A stretch of 64,000 nucleotides of DNA, taken from NCBI RefSeq assembly GCF_001909055.1, contig NZ_LVWI01000070.1, forward strand, positions 123,589 to 187,588, in the 5' to 3' direction. Positions 8,117 through 16,582 of the stretch are shown here, in pieces; position 1 is the first letter of the stretch, and every line of letters starts with the position of its first letter. Below the pieces are notes generated by a model. The model was not told the DNA's origin. It ran no database searches and was given only the letters and a program-made list of their open reading frames with translations. The translations under genes and the position numbers were made by a program. Source of the DNA: Paenibacillus helianthi (GTDB lineage Bacteria > Bacillota > Bacilli > Paenibacillales > Paenibacillaceae).

Positions 8117-9037
8117 TTGAAATTAGCGGTTTTTGAGGCAAAGGATGTAACCAAACGATACAGCTCAGGCTTCGTCCTGCAGGGGCTGGATATGACGATT
8201 ATGGCAGGGGATATCTACGGATTCGTCGGCGAGAATGGTGCGGGCAAAACAACGTTGATGAAAATCATTGGCGGCCTCGTGCAGCCGACGGGCGGCGAGA
8301 TCACCCTTTTCGGACAGCGTGGGAAAAAGGAGTTGCGTGTGGCTAGGCGGGGGGTTGGGTTTCTGATTGAAATGCCGGCCCTGTATCCGCATATGAGTGC
8401 TGAAGAGAATTTGAAGTTTTATTGCCATGTTCTAGGCATCAGGAACCCCCAACGAATTGATGAAGTGCTGCAGGCTGTGGCCTTAACGGATGCCGGAAAT
8501 AAAAAAGCCTCGGACTATTCGCTAGGTATGCGGCAACGTCTCGGATTGGCCATTGCTCTTCTGGGAAGTCCGCAGCTGCTTGTACTGGATGAGCCCATTA
8601 ACGGACTTGATCCTGCAGGTATTGTGGATATGAGACAAATTCTGGAGCGGCTCGTGAAGGAACAGGGCGTAACTGTGTTGATCTCCAGCCATATTCTCAG
8701 TGAGCTGCAACTGCTTGCGACCCAATATGGATTTATCCATAAAGGACGGCTCCTCAAAGAGATTTCTGCCGCTGATTTGCTGCGATCCGCCCAGACCCTG
8801 CTCTGTATTTCCACTCCGAATGCGGAAAGTGCCGCTGCACTACTTAAGCAAAGGCTCCAAATCGCAGACATTACCGTCAATGCCCCTGGAGAGTTGCGGA
8901 TTCCCAAAGCCAGCGTGGATCTGGAGCGGCTGATGGCTGTGTTTTTGCAGGAAGGAATTCCTGTGGAAGGGTTCAATATGTCTGCGCCAAATCTGGAGCA
9001 TTATTATATGGATTTGATTGGAGGCGGAGAACGATGA
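8117..9037 (+). CDS. ABC transporter ATP-binding protein (exporter type)
   Basis: 306 residues. Walker A GENGAGKTT, signature YSLGMRQRLGLA, Walker B LLVLDEPINGLD and the H-loop SSHILSE are intact. The ABC part fills residues 1-215, and a C-terminal extension of about 90 residues follows, as in bacitracin/lantibiotic-type ABC-2 exporters. The start is TTG at 8117 because AAGGAG lies eight bases before it; the upstream GTG in frame overlaps that ribosome binding site. Its stop overlaps the permease start (ATGA). Confidence 0.93.
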   Translation: MKLAVFEAKDVTKRYSSGFVLQGLDMTIMAGDIYGFVGENGAGKTTLMKIIGGLVQPTGGEITLFGQRGKKELRVARRGVGFLIEMPALYPHMSAEENLKFYCHVLGIRNPQRIDEVLQAVALTDAGNKKASDYSLGMRQRLGLAIALLGSPQLLVLDEPINGLDPAGIVDMRQILERLVKEQGVTVLISSHILSELQLLATQYGFIHKGRLLKEISAADLLRSAQTLLCISTPNAESAAALLKQRLQIADITVNAPGELRIPKASVDLERLMAVFLQEGIPVEGFNMSAPNLEHYYMDLIGGGER

Positions 9038-9831
9038 AGGATTTCCTGAGGGCGGAGGTTTATTTTTTGCGGAAAGATGTGGCGTTTAAGAGCATTACGG
9101 TGTTGTTTGCGCTCGCCAGTCTTGGGCTGGCCGTGGCCCTTGGCAGAATAGGAGGATATGCATTAAGCAGTCCCATAGAGCCGTTGCGGACGGCGGTGTC
9201 TTTCTCCATATTCCTCTATTTCATCATTCCGATGTTCATATGTTTTTTTATCACGGAAGGGTTTGAATATGGCTCGGTACAGAATATTATCGCTTTGGGG
9301 CAGAGCAGACAGGGGTATATTCTAGGGAAATATCTGCTAGGGGTGGTGCTCATTCTGTGGTGGCTGCTTCAATTTTTTGGATTATTTCTAATCGTGTATC
9401 TGTCTGCGGCGCTGATTACCGGCTCACCCGTCGGTCATGAGACAACCGCTGAGGATATTAGTACCGCTATGCGGGCTGTCGGGTTAAACATCCTGTATCT
9501 GGCAGCTTATTCCGCTGTTGTGATGATGCTGGGAGTGATGATACGAAAAGCGGCTTCCGCCATAGTAGCAACTCTTTTCTTCGTGTTCGGAAATTTTCTG
9601 CTTACGGGTTACCTTCAGGGAACGTCTTCGGCATTCCTTCGGCTACTGTCCGATCATGCTCTAATGACGCAGATTATGAAATTCTCCGGGATGTATGTAG
9701 AGAACTCACAAGTCATTCTCTTGACGGGTACAAGTGATTACGTTCGTGCGGTGCTGATTCCGGTCATTGTGATCATTGTTTGTCTAACAGCCGCACTGCT
9801 GTCTTTGGAAAAAAGAGATATTCATATATAA
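9034..9831 (+). CDS. ABC-2 type permease subunit
   Basis: 265 residues with six hydrophobic spans: one near residue 20, a pair around 50-75, then 100-130, 145-190 and 230-255. The phrase GFEYGSVQNIIALGQSR between spans two and three is the coupling-loop region typical of ABC-2 permeases of the BcrB/LanE/EcsB kind. It is coupled to the ATPase by a 4-base overlap. The substrate is unknown; with an AgrC/LytTR pair facing it, peptide export or antimicrobial resistance is a reasonable inference. Confidence 0.9.
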   Translation: MKDFLRAEVYFLRKDVAFKSITVLFALASLGLAVALGRIGGYALSSPIEPLRTAVSFSIFLYFIIPMFICFFITEGFEYGSVQNIIALGQSRQGYILGKYLLGVVLILWWLLQFFGLFLIVYLSAALITGSPVGHETTAEDISTAMRAVGLNILYLAAYSAVVMMLGVMIRKAASAIVATLFFVFGNFLLTGYLQGTSSAFLRLLSDHALMTQIMKFSGMYVENSQVILLTGTSDYVRAVLIPVIVIIVCLTAALLSLEKRDIHI

Positions 9832-9862
9832 TAGGGAAAATCCGTGAAAGAAGGTGTGCCGG

Positions 9863-10825
9863 TTGAACGAAAAGAACGGAACGGAGCTTGCCACCTTTGC
9901 AGGAGGCTGCTTTTGGTGTATGGTCAAGCCCTTTGACGAGCTGCCGGGCATTGTCTCACTGGTATCCGGGTATACGGGCGGTCACACGGTTAATCCGACT
10001 TATGAGGAAGTGGGTACGGAAACAACGGGGCATGTGGAGGCTGTGCAGATTACATTTGAACCGGCGGTGTTCCCGTATGAGCGGCTGCTGGACATTTATT
10101 GGCAGCTGATTGATCCGACAGATAAGGGCGGGCAATTCATGGACCGGGGATATTCCTACCGGACGGCGATCTTTGTGCATAATGATGAGCAGCGGAAAAA
10201 GGCGGAGGCGTCCAGGACAGCGCTCCAGGCGAGTAAAAGATTCAAGGACCCGATTGTGACGGAGATTCTTCCCGCTGCTCCATTTTACACGGCTGAGGCT
10301 ATGCATCAGAATTATTATAAAACCCATCCCTTGGATTATAAGCTCTATTTGAAGGGCTCGGGCCGGGACGAATTCCTGGAGCAGCACTGGAACAGCCGTG
10401 AGGATCAAAAACGCCTGAAGAGCCAGCTCACCCGGCTGCAATATGAGGTCACGCAGCATAAGGCGATAGAGCCGCTGTATGAGAATGAGTATTGGAACGA
10501 ATTCCGTGACGGCGTTTATGTGGATGTGATCAGCGGCGACCCGTTGTTTAGCTCGGCGGACAAATTCGATTCCGCCACCGGCTGGCCCAGCTTCACTGGA
10601 CCGATTGCCGAAGGGCTGATTTGGCGTGAAGCTGACTATAGCGGAGGAGAGGTCCGGACGGCACTGCGCAGCAGGCTGAGCGGAGCCTATCTGGGTCATT
10701 TGTTCTTCGATGGGCCGGAGCCGGCGAAGCAGCACTACCGGGTTAACTCTGCCGCGCTCCGGTTCATCCCGAAGGAGGAGCTGGAGGCGAATGGTCTGGA
10801 GCGGTATCTGGAGCTGTTAAGATGA
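9863..10825 (+). CDS. msrAB: Methionine sulfoxide reductase fusion MsrA-MsrB; MsrB active site altered
   Basis: Residues 1-155 are MsrA: the catalytic motif GGCFWC is intact, with SGYTGGHTVNPTYEEV and HQNYYKTHP. Residues about 175-320 are MsrB: LQYEVTQ, NEYWNEFRDGVYVDVISG, ATGWPSF, LGHLFFDGP. The MsrB catalytic cysteine, normally in RYCINSAALRF, is arginine here (HYRVNSAALRF, codon CGG), and the DSQCGWPSF cysteine seen in the Bacillus enzyme is also absent (DSATGWPSF). So methionine-S-oxide repair should work while methionine-R-oxide repair by this domain probably does not. Start TTG at 9863 follows AGAAGG. It sits 31 bases after the exporter and 54 before the Crp-type gene. Confidence 0.92.
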   Translation: MNEKNGTELATFAGGCFWCMVKPFDELPGIVSLVSGYTGGHTVNPTYEEVGTETTGHVEAVQITFEPAVFPYERLLDIYWQLIDPTDKGGQFMDRGYSYRTAIFVHNDEQRKKAEASRTALQASKRFKDPIVTEILPAAPFYTAEAMHQNYYKTHPLDYKLYLKGSGRDEFLEQHWNSREDQKRLKSQLTRLQYEVTQHKAIEPLYENEYWNEFRDGVYVDVISGDPLFSSADKFDSATGWPSFTGPIAEGLIWREADYSGGEVRTALRSRLSGAYLGHLFFDGPEPAKQHYRVNSAALRFIPKEELEANGLERYLELLR

Positions 10826-10879
10826 CCGCAGTAATTAACGCAAGGGTGATTAGTGATAAAAAGAGGGGACGGCTGGAAT

Positions 10880-11476
10880 ATGAAGCATCTTTTACTCCAA
10901 TATATGACCCGGCTGACTTCTTTAAGTAATGAAGAGCAGCAAGCGATTCTGGACGAAATCCTTGTCGAGGAATACAGCAAGGGAACTGTTCTGCTGAGGC
11001 AGGGAGGGGTTCCCGGCTATTGCTATTTTGTCCTGAAGGGATGCGTGCGGCAGCATGCAGTTGACGTTATGGGCCGGGACATTACCTCCAACTTCTATAC
11101 AGAGGAGCAGGCAATCTCCATCTTCAATGCGCATAAGCCGGATAAAACGTCGGAGTACACCCTGACCTGTCTGGAGGACTGTACATTAGTTGTCGGCCCG
11201 CTGGATACTGAGAAGGCGATGTACACCAAACATACACAGCTGGAAACTATGACCCGTCAGATGATTGAACAGAGCTTCGGTCAGATGCAGGAGGAATTCG
11301 CCGCTTTTATTGCCTCTTCTCCCGAAGAACGCCTGAAGGCTCTCCTTCACAAAAGACCCGCACTGATCAGCCGTGTCCCCCAGCATCAGCTGGCGAGTTA
11401 TCTCGGAATAACGCCGGAATCACTGAGCCGGATCAAGAAGCGGATTCACCGCGAACCCGCGGAGCCGGGACTCTGA
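10880..11476 (+). CDS. Crp/Fnr-family transcriptional regulator
   Basis: 198 residues. Residues 5-110 form a cyclic-nucleotide-binding-like beta roll (EEYSKGTVLLRQGGVPGYCYFVLKGCVRQ), followed by a dimer helix and a C-terminal winged helix (QLASYLGITPESLSRIKKR). It lacks the cysteines of FNR and the exact cAMP contact set, so the effector is unknown. The ATG at 10880 is preceded by GAGGGG; the longer frame has no such site. Its last 44 bases overlap the end of the convergent DUF4386 gene. A near-perfect palindrome upstream of that gene (12204-12217) resembles a Crp/Fnr site. Confidence 0.9.
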   Translation: MKHLLLQYMTRLTSLSNEEQQAILDEILVEEYSKGTVLLRQGGVPGYCYFVLKGCVRQHAVDVMGRDITSNFYTEEQAISIFNAHKPDKTSEYTLTCLEDCTLVVGPLDTEKAMYTKHTQLETMTRQMIEQSFGQMQEEFAAFIASSPEERLKALLHKRPALISRVPQHQLASYLGITPESLSRIKKRIHREPAEPGL

Positions 11477-12143
11477 ACAGCAGCCATAGGCCAAGGCCCA
11501 GCTCTCCCGCTGTCATCGGCAGCATAAATACCCATTTGACTACTTTTATAAATTCTTCATACTCAGGAACGAGTGTGCTGCTCAGATGGAGCAAGATATA
11601 ACCTGCCCCAGCCAGCAGCAACAGAACACTAATAATCTTCGGGATATTCCCCGATTGGAAGGCCAGCAGGCCCACTATGAGCAAATGCCCCCCAAACAGA
11701 ATCAAGCCGACCGACCACACTGCTTCAAAAGCGTGAAGAAAAAGCATCATCTCCGCCTGCAGCTCCTGCGGTGTGAAGCCGATCAGTGCCTGACTCCTGC
11801 TGTCTTCTGTAAGAAGCGAGACGACAACCAGGCTGGAGACAGCAACCCCCAATACCGCGGTATAAGACAGGCGCAGCCATGCGCCCAGCAGGGACAGTGC
11901 GTGCTGCACAGGTTGCAGAACCGTATATAATGCCCATGCGGCTGCAATGTCGCAGGCTAATATCAGCACCCATCCCAGAATTTCAGCCCTGAATAGCAGG
12001 GGAGAAGCTTGAAGGTTGCCGAAGGTAGCGGCTGGATCTCCCTCCACCACAAGACTTCCATGAACATATCCATACGAAAATGCGGCGGCCACCGCCATCA
12101 CAAGTAGTGAAATTCCCCCAGTTCGTGCCACTGCTGCAGTCAT
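11433..12143 (-). CDS. DUF4386 family membrane protein
   Basis: 236 residues with about six membrane spans (VLILACDIAAAWALYTVL, VGLILFGGHLLIVGLLAF, IISVLLLLAGAGYILLHL among them). The loop FRAEILGWVLILACD and the ending MLPMTAGELGLGLWLLFR are typical of DUF4386 proteins, which have no proven function. The ATG at 12143 lies eight bases after GAGGGGG; the longer frame starts with an upstream GTG. It converges on and overlaps the Crp-family gene by 44 bases. These two families are often neighbours, which suggests the Crp-type protein controls this gene. Confidence 0.85.
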   Translation of the reverse strand: MTAAVARTGGISLLVMAVAAAFSYGYVHGSLVVEGDPAATFGNLQASPLLFRAEILGWVLILACDIAAAWALYTVLQPVQHALSLLGAWLRLSYTAVLGVAVSSLVVVSLLTEDSRSQALIGFTPQELQAEMMLFLHAFEAVWSVGLILFGGHLLIVGLLAFQSGNIPKIISVLLLLAGAGYILLHLSSTLVPEYEEFIKVVKWVFMLPMTAGELGLGLWLLFRVPAPRVRGESAS

Positions 12144-12203
12144 TAACACAACCCCCTCTAATTGATTCTGGTTCCATTGTACAAAGAGGGTAAGGAGGGG
12201 GCA

Positions 12204-12217
12204 TTAACTTAAGTCAA
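12204..12217. promoter_or_regulatory. Candidate Crp/Fnr-family operator
   Basis: TTAACTTAAGTCAA is a 14-base near-perfect palindrome (one mismatch pair), close to the TTGAC-N4-GTCAA pattern of Crp/Fnr-family sites. It lies about 60 bases upstream of the DUF4386 start, the likely target of the neighbouring regulator. Confidence 0.5.
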
Positions 12218-12394
12218 GGGAGTTCAGATGAGGGATGCAAAAGCGCCGGGTATCGAAGTCAAGCCGGGATAACGCAAGGTTGGTGAAACCGTACCACAAG
12301 CAAAGGTGAAATTGTAGGCCATGCAGAATATTTGAAAGAGGGTATCAAAGTTACAAAGCGTTGTGGAAAAGTTCTATGTCATGGAGGGTTAAAT

Positions 12395-13147
12395 ATGAAC
12401 AGTTTTCAAAAAGAAACGGTAAAGATTAAACATCATGGGAGAGAAGTTTTTGGTGTCTCTTACATGCCTAATAAGAAAAAGTGTCCCGTTGTGATCTTCA
12501 GCCATGGTTTTAATGGAAAAAATGAAGACTTCGCTATGAATAGTGACTATTTAGCAAAGAATGGTGTGGGCGCCTATTGTTTCGACTTTTGTGGAGGCTC
12601 CGTAAACTCAAAGAGTGACCTTAGGACCAATGAAATGTCTATATTTACAGAAAAGGAAGATCTATGCGCTGTCGTTGAGAACATAAAAACTTGGGAGAAT
12701 GTTGATCCTGATAATATCTTTTTATTTGGAGGAAGCCAGGGAGGATTAGTATCTGCATTAGTAGCTGATGAGTATATAAAAGATATTAAAGGACTCTTAT
12801 TACTATTTCCAGCGCTGTGTATTGTAGCTGACTGGAATAAAAAGTTTCCAACAATGGAGAGCATTCCTGATGCATATGAGCTATGGGAAGTTCAATTGGG
12901 GAGAGTGTTTTTTGAATCCATTCATGAATATGATGTATTTGACCATATTGGCCAATTCGATAAAAATGTTTTGATTTTTCATGGGGATCAGGATGATATT
13001 GTGTCACTTGAATATGGGAAGAAGGCATCAATGATATATCCTCATGCTAGAATTGAAGTATTTCCTGGAGAAGGTCACGGTTTTTCAGAAGCTGGTAATC
13101 AAAGAGTTGCTGAGATGACGTATGAATTTATAAAAGCAAATATCTAA
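12395..13147 (+). CDS. Alpha/beta hydrolase (S33 / ester hydrolase-like)
   Basis: 250 residues. The oxyanion-hole motif VVIFSHGFNGKNEDF, nucleophile elbow FGGSQGG, acid FHGDQDDIV and catalytic histidine GEGHGFSE are all present in order with a short cap between, as in cinnamoyl-ester-hydrolase-like proteins. The start ATG at 12395 follows GGAGGG by six bases. The gene is clearly A/T-richer than its neighbours on both sides, suggesting separate origin. The substrate cannot be told from sequence. Confidence 0.9.
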   Translation: MNSFQKETVKIKHHGREVFGVSYMPNKKKCPVVIFSHGFNGKNEDFAMNSDYLAKNGVGAYCFDFCGGSVNSKSDLRTNEMSIFTEKEDLCAVVENIKTWENVDPDNIFLFGGSQGGLVSALVADEYIKDIKGLLLLFPALCIVADWNKKFPTMESIPDAYELWEVQLGRVFFESIHEYDVFDHIGQFDKNVLIFHGDQDDIVSLEYGKKASMIYPHARIEVFPGEGHGFSEAGNQRVAEMTYEFIKANI

Positions 13148-13323
13148 TCTCTAAATGAAATAGATATTATTCCCGGGTCTCTGTCTAGGCCTGGGCCGCC
13201 TTTCCTGAACGATCTTACCGCGTGTAAGACAAGCGTAATCCATAGTCTGCGAACGCTCTCATTAGTTAGAGGCGCTTATGAGCGTATCATGGTTTGGCAA
13301 CTCAAGTCTGGAGGGGTTTACTT

Positions 13324-14346
13324 ATGCAAAATCGAATTCATACGCCCGGTCCTGTGCTTGGCAGCGACGGCGTTTTGCTGCAGCGCGGTTACTCGACCCA
13401 AGCTGTGCTTACCTTCAATCGGGACGCAATCAAGGCACCACCCTGGCGAGTGAAGGAATGGGACTTCTATCAAGTGTCGAACGATCAGTATGGCTTGCAG
13501 ATGACGATAGGGCATGTCTCCTACGCCGGCGATATATCCGTGAAGCTCTTCGAGTTTGAGACCGGTAAACGGTACGATATATCGAACATGCTTATATTGC
13601 CATTCGGGCGTTTGAATATGCCGGCAACGGCCGAGCAAGGCGATCTGACGTATCAGAAAAAAGGCTTCCTCATGCAGTTTCAAGTGGTGGACGGAGAGCG
13701 CCGGCTTATTTGCAAGTCCGCTGGCAACGGCAAGCAGTTACCGATCGACATCGATATTCGGCTAATCCAGCCTGATTCTACCTCGATTGTGATGGCAACG
13801 CCATTTGATGAGGATAGTCGTTTTTTCTATTACAATCATAAAATCAATTGTATGCCTGCTAACGGTTTTGCCCGGATAGGGGAGCAGGAATATCGCTTCG
13901 AAGCCGATACCGCTTTCGGGCTTCTCGATTGGGGCCGGGGGGTATGGCCGTTCAGCCACGAGTGGTTCTGGGGAAGCGGCAGCGGTTATGCCTTCGGCAA
14001 ACGGTTCGGCTTTAACATCGGCTATGGCTTCGGTAACACATCTGCCGCCACGGAGAACATCTTGTTCTATGACGGCGAAGCGCATAAGATCGGTCAAGTT
14101 CACTTCGATCTGCAAGGAGGCGGTGGTTACATGGCCAGGAAAACCTTCATCAGCGAAGATGGGCGATTCGAAATGGAGTTCAAGCCGATCTATGATCGGT
14201 ACACGGAAATGAAACTAAAAATTGTCGATACGCATTGCCACCAGATTTTCGGGAAGTTTAACGGGAAGGCCGTTTTAGACGACGGTACGGTGATCGAGGT
14301 TAAGGATCTCGTGGCCTTTGCGGAACATGCGGTCAACCGGTGGTAA
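13324..14346 (+). CDS. DUF2804 family protein
   Basis: 340 residues. The sequence matches the DUF2804 pattern: early KEWDFYQVSNDQYGLQMTIGHVSYAG, NHKINCMPANG, FGLLDWGRGVWPF and a HEWFWGSGSG block, with a glycine-rich strand region after it and FGKFNGKAVLDDGT near the end. It is probably a two-barrel lipocalin/AttH-like beta protein, function unknown, with no signal peptide. The ATG at 13324 is placed by GGAGGGG ten bases before it; the longer frame from 13294 lacks a site. Confidence 0.88.
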   Translation: MQNRIHTPGPVLGSDGVLLQRGYSTQAVLTFNRDAIKAPPWRVKEWDFYQVSNDQYGLQMTIGHVSYAGDISVKLFEFETGKRYDISNMLILPFGRLNMPATAEQGDLTYQKKGFLMQFQVVDGERRLICKSAGNGKQLPIDIDIRLIQPDSTSIVMATPFDEDSRFFYYNHKINCMPANGFARIGEQEYRFEADTAFGLLDWGRGVWPFSHEWFWGSGSGYAFGKRFGFNIGYGFGNTSAATENILFYDGEAHKIGQVHFDLQGGGGYMARKTFISEDGRFEMEFKPIYDRYTEMKLKIVDTHCHQIFGKFNGKAVLDDGTVIEVKDLVAFAEHAVNRW

Positions 14347-14555
14347 AGGGACTTAACGCAATCGGCTTGCGCAGCTTCATATTCCTAGGTTATATATCGG
14401 CTTTGGCCATTTGATCCGCAACGTAGCTAGATTGAGAAGTGAGAGGCTAAAGATCCACTTTTTGGGGGGCGTTGACAGTAAGACTATTAATTGTTATATT
14501 CTCAGCGTTATAAATATTAACTATATTTTCCACTGGAAGGGGGAGCAAAGAATAC
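14347..14555. other. Gap with no supported gene
   Basis: About 200 bases between the DUF2804 gene and a hydrolase scrap. A short open frame crosses it but has no convincing start or family. GGCGTTGACAGTAAG contains a TTGACA without a well-placed -10. Confidence 0.5.
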
Positions 14556-14738
14556 GGTGTCCGTTTATACAATCGCGATATTGCGGCTTTTGCTTCGCCG
14601 AAAGGCACGCTTGATTGCATCTCGGCATTTAGCTATACCGATTTCCGTGTGGACCTTGAGAAAATGTAATTGCCAACGCTTATTCTCCATGGTGACGCCG
14701 ATGCGATCGTTCCTGTCGAGATCAGTAGCCGCACTTGA
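14556..14738 (+). pseudogene. C-terminal scrap of an alpha/beta hydrolase (arylesterase/haloperoxidase-like)
   Basis: One frame reads GVRLYNRDIAAFASPKGTLD, CISAFSYTDFRVDLEKM, a TAA, then LPTLILHGDADAIVPVEISS and a stop. LDCISAFSYTDFRVDL and PTLILHGDADAIVPV are the cap/acid region of bromoperoxidase-type hydrolases. The N-terminal two-thirds with the nucleophile is missing, the end is cut short and one codon has become a stop, so this is a decayed fragment. Confidence 0.75.
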
Positions 14739-14786
14739 TTATTAAACAAGAAAAGTATAGTATGAGTCTACACCATTGGTTTAAAT

Positions 14787-14799
14787 GTTTAAACGTTTA
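14787..14799. promoter_or_regulatory. Candidate ArsR operator
   Basis: Overlapping palindromes GTTTAAAC (14787-14794) and TAAACGTTTA (14790-14799) lie just before ACTATATAAAAGG and the regulator start, the usual place for an autoregulatory ArsR site. Confidence 0.5.
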
Positions 14800-14825
14800 G
14801 ACTATATAAAAGGGGAGGCACCAGC

Positions 14826-15128
14826 ATGGGAAAGCAGGCATTGCAGATTTTTCGCGAAAGCCTTCCAATTCTTCAAATATTAAGCGATCCGCACCGTCAG
14901 GATATTCTGCTCCATCTATCGGAGGATGGCAGAATGACGGTCAATGAAATTACCGATAAGTTGCCCTTGTCGCGGCCGGCAGTTTCCCATCATCTGAAAT
15001 TGCTCAAAAATGCGGGAGTCATCAAAGTCGAGCAAGTGGGGACCCAGCGATATTATGAGTTGTCCATGCAGGAATCGGTGGATCTGTTAAGAAGGCTTCT
15101 AGTTGCCTTAGAGCGGGATTGTCTCTAG
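14826..15128 (+). CDS. ArsR-family transcriptional regulator
   Basis: 100 residues forming a single winged helix: ILQILSDPHRQDILLHLSE, recognition region LSRPAVSHHLKLLKNAGVI and the wing VGTQRYYELS. No cysteine-based metal site of the ArsR/SmtB type is visible, so the signal is probably not a metal. GGGGAGG precedes the ATG. It is followed by an aldehyde dehydrogenase after 30 bases and a DUF1569 gene, likely one operon that it represses. Confidence 0.92.
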   Translation: MGKQALQIFRESLPILQILSDPHRQDILLHLSEDGRMTVNEITDKLPLSRPAVSHHLKLLKNAGVIKVEQVGTQRYYELSMQESVDLLRRLLVALERDCL

Positions 15129-15158
15129 ACCTATTTCATAGAAAGAGGAGCAGGAAAT

Positions 15159-16550
15159 ATGAAGCAGTGGAACTCAGAGCAGGTCAATGAAATCCTGCAG
15201 GAGCATCGCCAGAAATTCCATAGCGGTTATACACGAAGCGTGGAGTTTCGTCTGGAGCAGCTGGGGAAGCTGTCGGACGCGATCAAACGGAACGAGCAGC
15301 CGTTACTGGCGGCGTTATATCAGGACCTGCACAAAAGTGAATTTGAGGCTTATTCGACAGAGATTGGCTATACGCTGGACAGCATCCGCTACATGAGCAA
15401 GCATTTGAAGCGGTGGATGAAGCCGCAAAGGGTAAGAACACCCTTCTATCTTGCTGTATCTAAGAGTTACCAGTATAGAGAGCCCTTCGGAACTGTTCTT
15501 ATCATCGGACCCTATAATTATCCGTTCCAGCTGCTGATTGAACCGCTGATCGGAGCCATTGCGGCAGGGAACAGCGCGGTCTTAAAACCCTCCGAGAATA
15601 CTCCAGCAGTTACTGCTGCCGTTAAGAAGCTGATCAGTGAAACTTTTGATGAGACGTATATTAGGGTGATTGAAGGGGAGAAGGAGACCACCTCGGCGCT
15701 GATTCACGCTCCCTTTGACTACATCTTTTTTACAGGAAGCGTACCGGTCGGCAAGATCGTCATGAAAGCTGCTGCAGATCACCTTGTGCCCGTTACGCTT
15801 GAGCTTGGGGGCAAAAGTCCGGCTATCGTTGAGCGGACTGCGAACCTCGACGTTGCGGCCAAACGGATTATTTGGGGGAAGATGATGAACGCGGGACAGA
15901 CATGCATTGCCCCGGACTATGTACTTGCCCATGAAGAGATTAGGGAAGAATTGATTGTCCGGATGAAGACGGTGGTGGCAGGCTTCTTCGGACCGGACGC
16001 CAGAGTAAGTCCGGATTATGGCCGAATCGTCAATGAACGCCAATTTGACCGCTTGGCCGCAATTCTGGAAGCGGAGCCGAATAGCGTGCTTTCGGGCGGG
16101 AAAACAATCAGAGATGAGCTCTACATCGAGCCAACGCTGCTTGCCGCAACCTCTTGGTCGGACCCTGCGATGCAGGATGAACTCTTTGGGCCGATTTTGC
16201 CCATTATGGGCTTCCGTCAAGTGGAGGAGGCGATTGAAATGGTGAACGCCCGTCCCAAACCGTTGGCACTGTACTTGTTCACCGAACAACGTCAGGTCGA
16301 GGAGGAAGTACTCTCACGCGTCTCCTTCGGCGGTGGGTGTGTGAATGATACGATCAGCCATGTTGCCAATCACCACCTGCCATTTGGGGGAGTAGGAAAC
16401 GCCGGGATCGGTGCGTATCACGGGAAATACAGCTTCGAGCTGTTCTCCCATACCAAAAGCGTATTGACCAAGAGCACGAAGCTGGATATCCCTTTCTTAT
16501 TTCCGCCTTATGGCGACAAGGTCAAGTGGGTCAGAAAGATTATGCGTTAA
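15159..16550 (+). CDS. Aldehyde dehydrogenase (class 3-like)
   Basis: 463 residues, the short form that lacks an N-terminal extension, as in AldX/YwdH and fatty-aldehyde dehydrogenases. NAD(P)-site GPYNYPFQLLIEPLIGAIAAGN and FTGSVPVGKIV, the general base in LELGGKSPAIV and the nucleophile in NAGQTCIAPDYVL are intact; NHHLPFGGVGNAGIGAYHG marks the C-terminal end. It oxidises aldehydes to acids. AGAGGAG lies before the ATG. It is second gene of the ArsR operon, suggesting aldehyde-stress detoxification. Confidence 0.94.
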   Translation: MKQWNSEQVNEILQEHRQKFHSGYTRSVEFRLEQLGKLSDAIKRNEQPLLAALYQDLHKSEFEAYSTEIGYTLDSIRYMSKHLKRWMKPQRVRTPFYLAVSKSYQYREPFGTVLIIGPYNYPFQLLIEPLIGAIAAGNSAVLKPSENTPAVTAAVKKLISETFDETYIRVIEGEKETTSALIHAPFDYIFFTGSVPVGKIVMKAAADHLVPVTLELGGKSPAIVERTANLDVAAKRIIWGKMMNAGQTCIAPDYVLAHEEIREELIVRMKTVVAGFFGPDARVSPDYGRIVNERQFDRLAAILEAEPNSVLSGGKTIRDELYIEPTLLAATSWSDPAMQDELFGPILPIMGFRQVEEAIEMVNARPKPLALYLFTEQRQVEEEVLSRVSFGGGCVNDTISHVANHHLPFGGVGNAGIGAYHGKYSFELFSHTKSVLTKSTKLDIPFLFPPYGDKVKWVRKIMR

Positions 16551-16582
16551 TACATGAGGAACGACGATAGGGGGAGAAAAAG

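Noticed and set aside
9956..10735. 259-codon minus-strand frame inside msrAB
   Set aside because: Antisense shadow; no start signal or family pattern, while the MsrA/MsrB frame is unmistakable.
15582..16289. 235-codon minus-strand frame across the aldehyde dehydrogenase
   Set aside because: Antisense shadow of a conserved enzyme.
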